From positions 1 to 6,084 of the forward strand of contig JAABRN010000041.1 in the NCBI GenBank assembly GCA_011390855.1: DNA of 6,084 bases. Reading direction: 5' to 3'. Of the stretch, positions 5,680 to 6,084 are shown in pieces. This DNA is from Hydrogenophaga sp. Lineage in GTDB: Bacteria > Pseudomonadota > Gammaproteobacteria > Burkholderiales > Burkholderiaceae_C. Made by a program: the position numbers and the translations under genes. How positions within the stretch are numbered: the first letter of the stretch is position 1; each line of letters begins with the position of its first letter. Below the pieces are notes generated by a model. The model ran no database searches, was not told the origin of the DNA, and saw only the letters and a list, made by a program, of their open reading frames with translations.

Positions 5680-6084
5680 TCAAGACACGAAATAGCCGGT
5701 GAGCTGCATGCCCACCAGAATGAAGCCCGCGCTCATCATGGCGACGTTGGCTGTGTAGGCGTTGCGAGCGAAGCTGGGTGTGCGGCGCCAGTAGCTCATG
5801 CCGATCAGGATGACGGCCAAGGCCAGCAGCTGACCGATCTCCACGCCCACATTGAAGGCCAGCAGGTTGGGTACCAGACCGTCGGGCGAGATCTCGTATT
5901 CAATGATCTTGGTGGCCAGACCAAAGCCGTGGAAAAGGCCAAACACGAGCGTCGCGACCTTGGTGTCGGGCTGGAACCCCAGCCACCGCTGGAATGCGCC
6001 CAGGTTATCCAGGGCCTTGTAGACCACCGACAGACCAATGATCGCGTCGATCAGGTAGCTGTTGATCCCGACGTTGAAGTACAC
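5680..6084 (-). CDS. HupE/UreJ-family membrane protein, C-terminal part (5' end outside window)
   Basis: The last 134 codons of a membrane protein whose start lies past the right edge. The frame is open to the window end, and the first visible codon is GTG read as an internal Val, so no start is claimed. Four hydrophobic segments are seen (visible residues about 7-25, 44-61, 73-98 and 113-132). The family marks GLFHGFGLA (49-57) and FNVGVEIGQL (77-86) identify the HupE/UreJ group. These sequences resemble those of known nickel permeases of hydrogenase and urease systems, with His52 and Glu82 as likely functional polar residues in the membrane. In this window no hydrogenase or urease gene is visible, and the partner is the anchor protein 20 bases downstream. 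Transport of another metal, or a role in the same metal-resistance cluster, is possible but unproven. The substrate is unknown. Confidence 0.88.
   Translation of the reverse strand: MYFNVGINSYLIDAIIGLSVVYKALDNLGAFQRWLGFQPDTKVATLVFGLFHGFGLATKIIEYEISPDGLVPNLLAFNVGVEIGQLLALAVILIGMSYWRRTPSFARNAYTANVAMMSAGFILVGMQLTGYFVS

Noticed and set aside
5660..5683. TTG start that would extend the anchor protein by eight residues
   Set aside because: It overlaps the HupE/UreJ stop codon and would bury the AAGGAA at 5668-5673; the ATG at 5659 matches the usual MYN start of the family.

Overview
The window looks like a piece of chromosome or megaplasmid from a GC-rich proteobacterium, most likely a betaproteobacterium of the Burkholderiales. 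I infer this from the strong G/C bias at third codon positions and from the protein types present; no rRNA or other taxonomic marker is visible. The main content is a metal-handling cluster, probably for copper or silver, whose five genes all lie on the minus strand. A single unrelated plus-strand gene converges on it.

Layout from left to right: a complete alpha/beta-fold hydrolase (27-758, plus); a 237-base convergent gap with a 9-bp inverted repeat; a 781-residue Cu(I)/Ag(I)-type P1B ATPase with YHS and heavy-metal-binding domains at its N terminus (996-3341, minus); a 336-base leader or intergenic region with two strong inverted repeats and the remains of, or a chance resemblance to, a small interrupted ORF; a methionine-rich outer-membrane-type lipoprotein (3678-4202, minus); a small exported protein with three cysteines (4333-4746, minus); a 247-base gap; a single-pass membrane-anchored periplasmic protein (4994-5659, minus); and the C-terminal part of a HupE/UreJ-family membrane protein, cut by the right edge (5680-6084, minus).

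Transcription of the cluster runs from right to left. HupE/UreJ and the anchor protein are 20 bases apart and surely co-transcribed. The other gaps (247, 130 and 336 bases) leave room for separate promoters or processing sites. A coherent reading, which is inference, is a cell-envelope metal-defence module. The P-type ATPase pumps Cu(I)/Ag(I) from the cytoplasm. The Met-rich lipoprotein and the Cys/His-containing exported protein bind metal outside the inner membrane. The HupE/UreJ protein and its anchor partner form a membrane pair of unknown substrate.

No tRNA, rRNA, CRISPR array, insertion sequence, transposase or integrase is visible. No metal-responsive regulator gene (CueR, CopRS type) lies inside the window.
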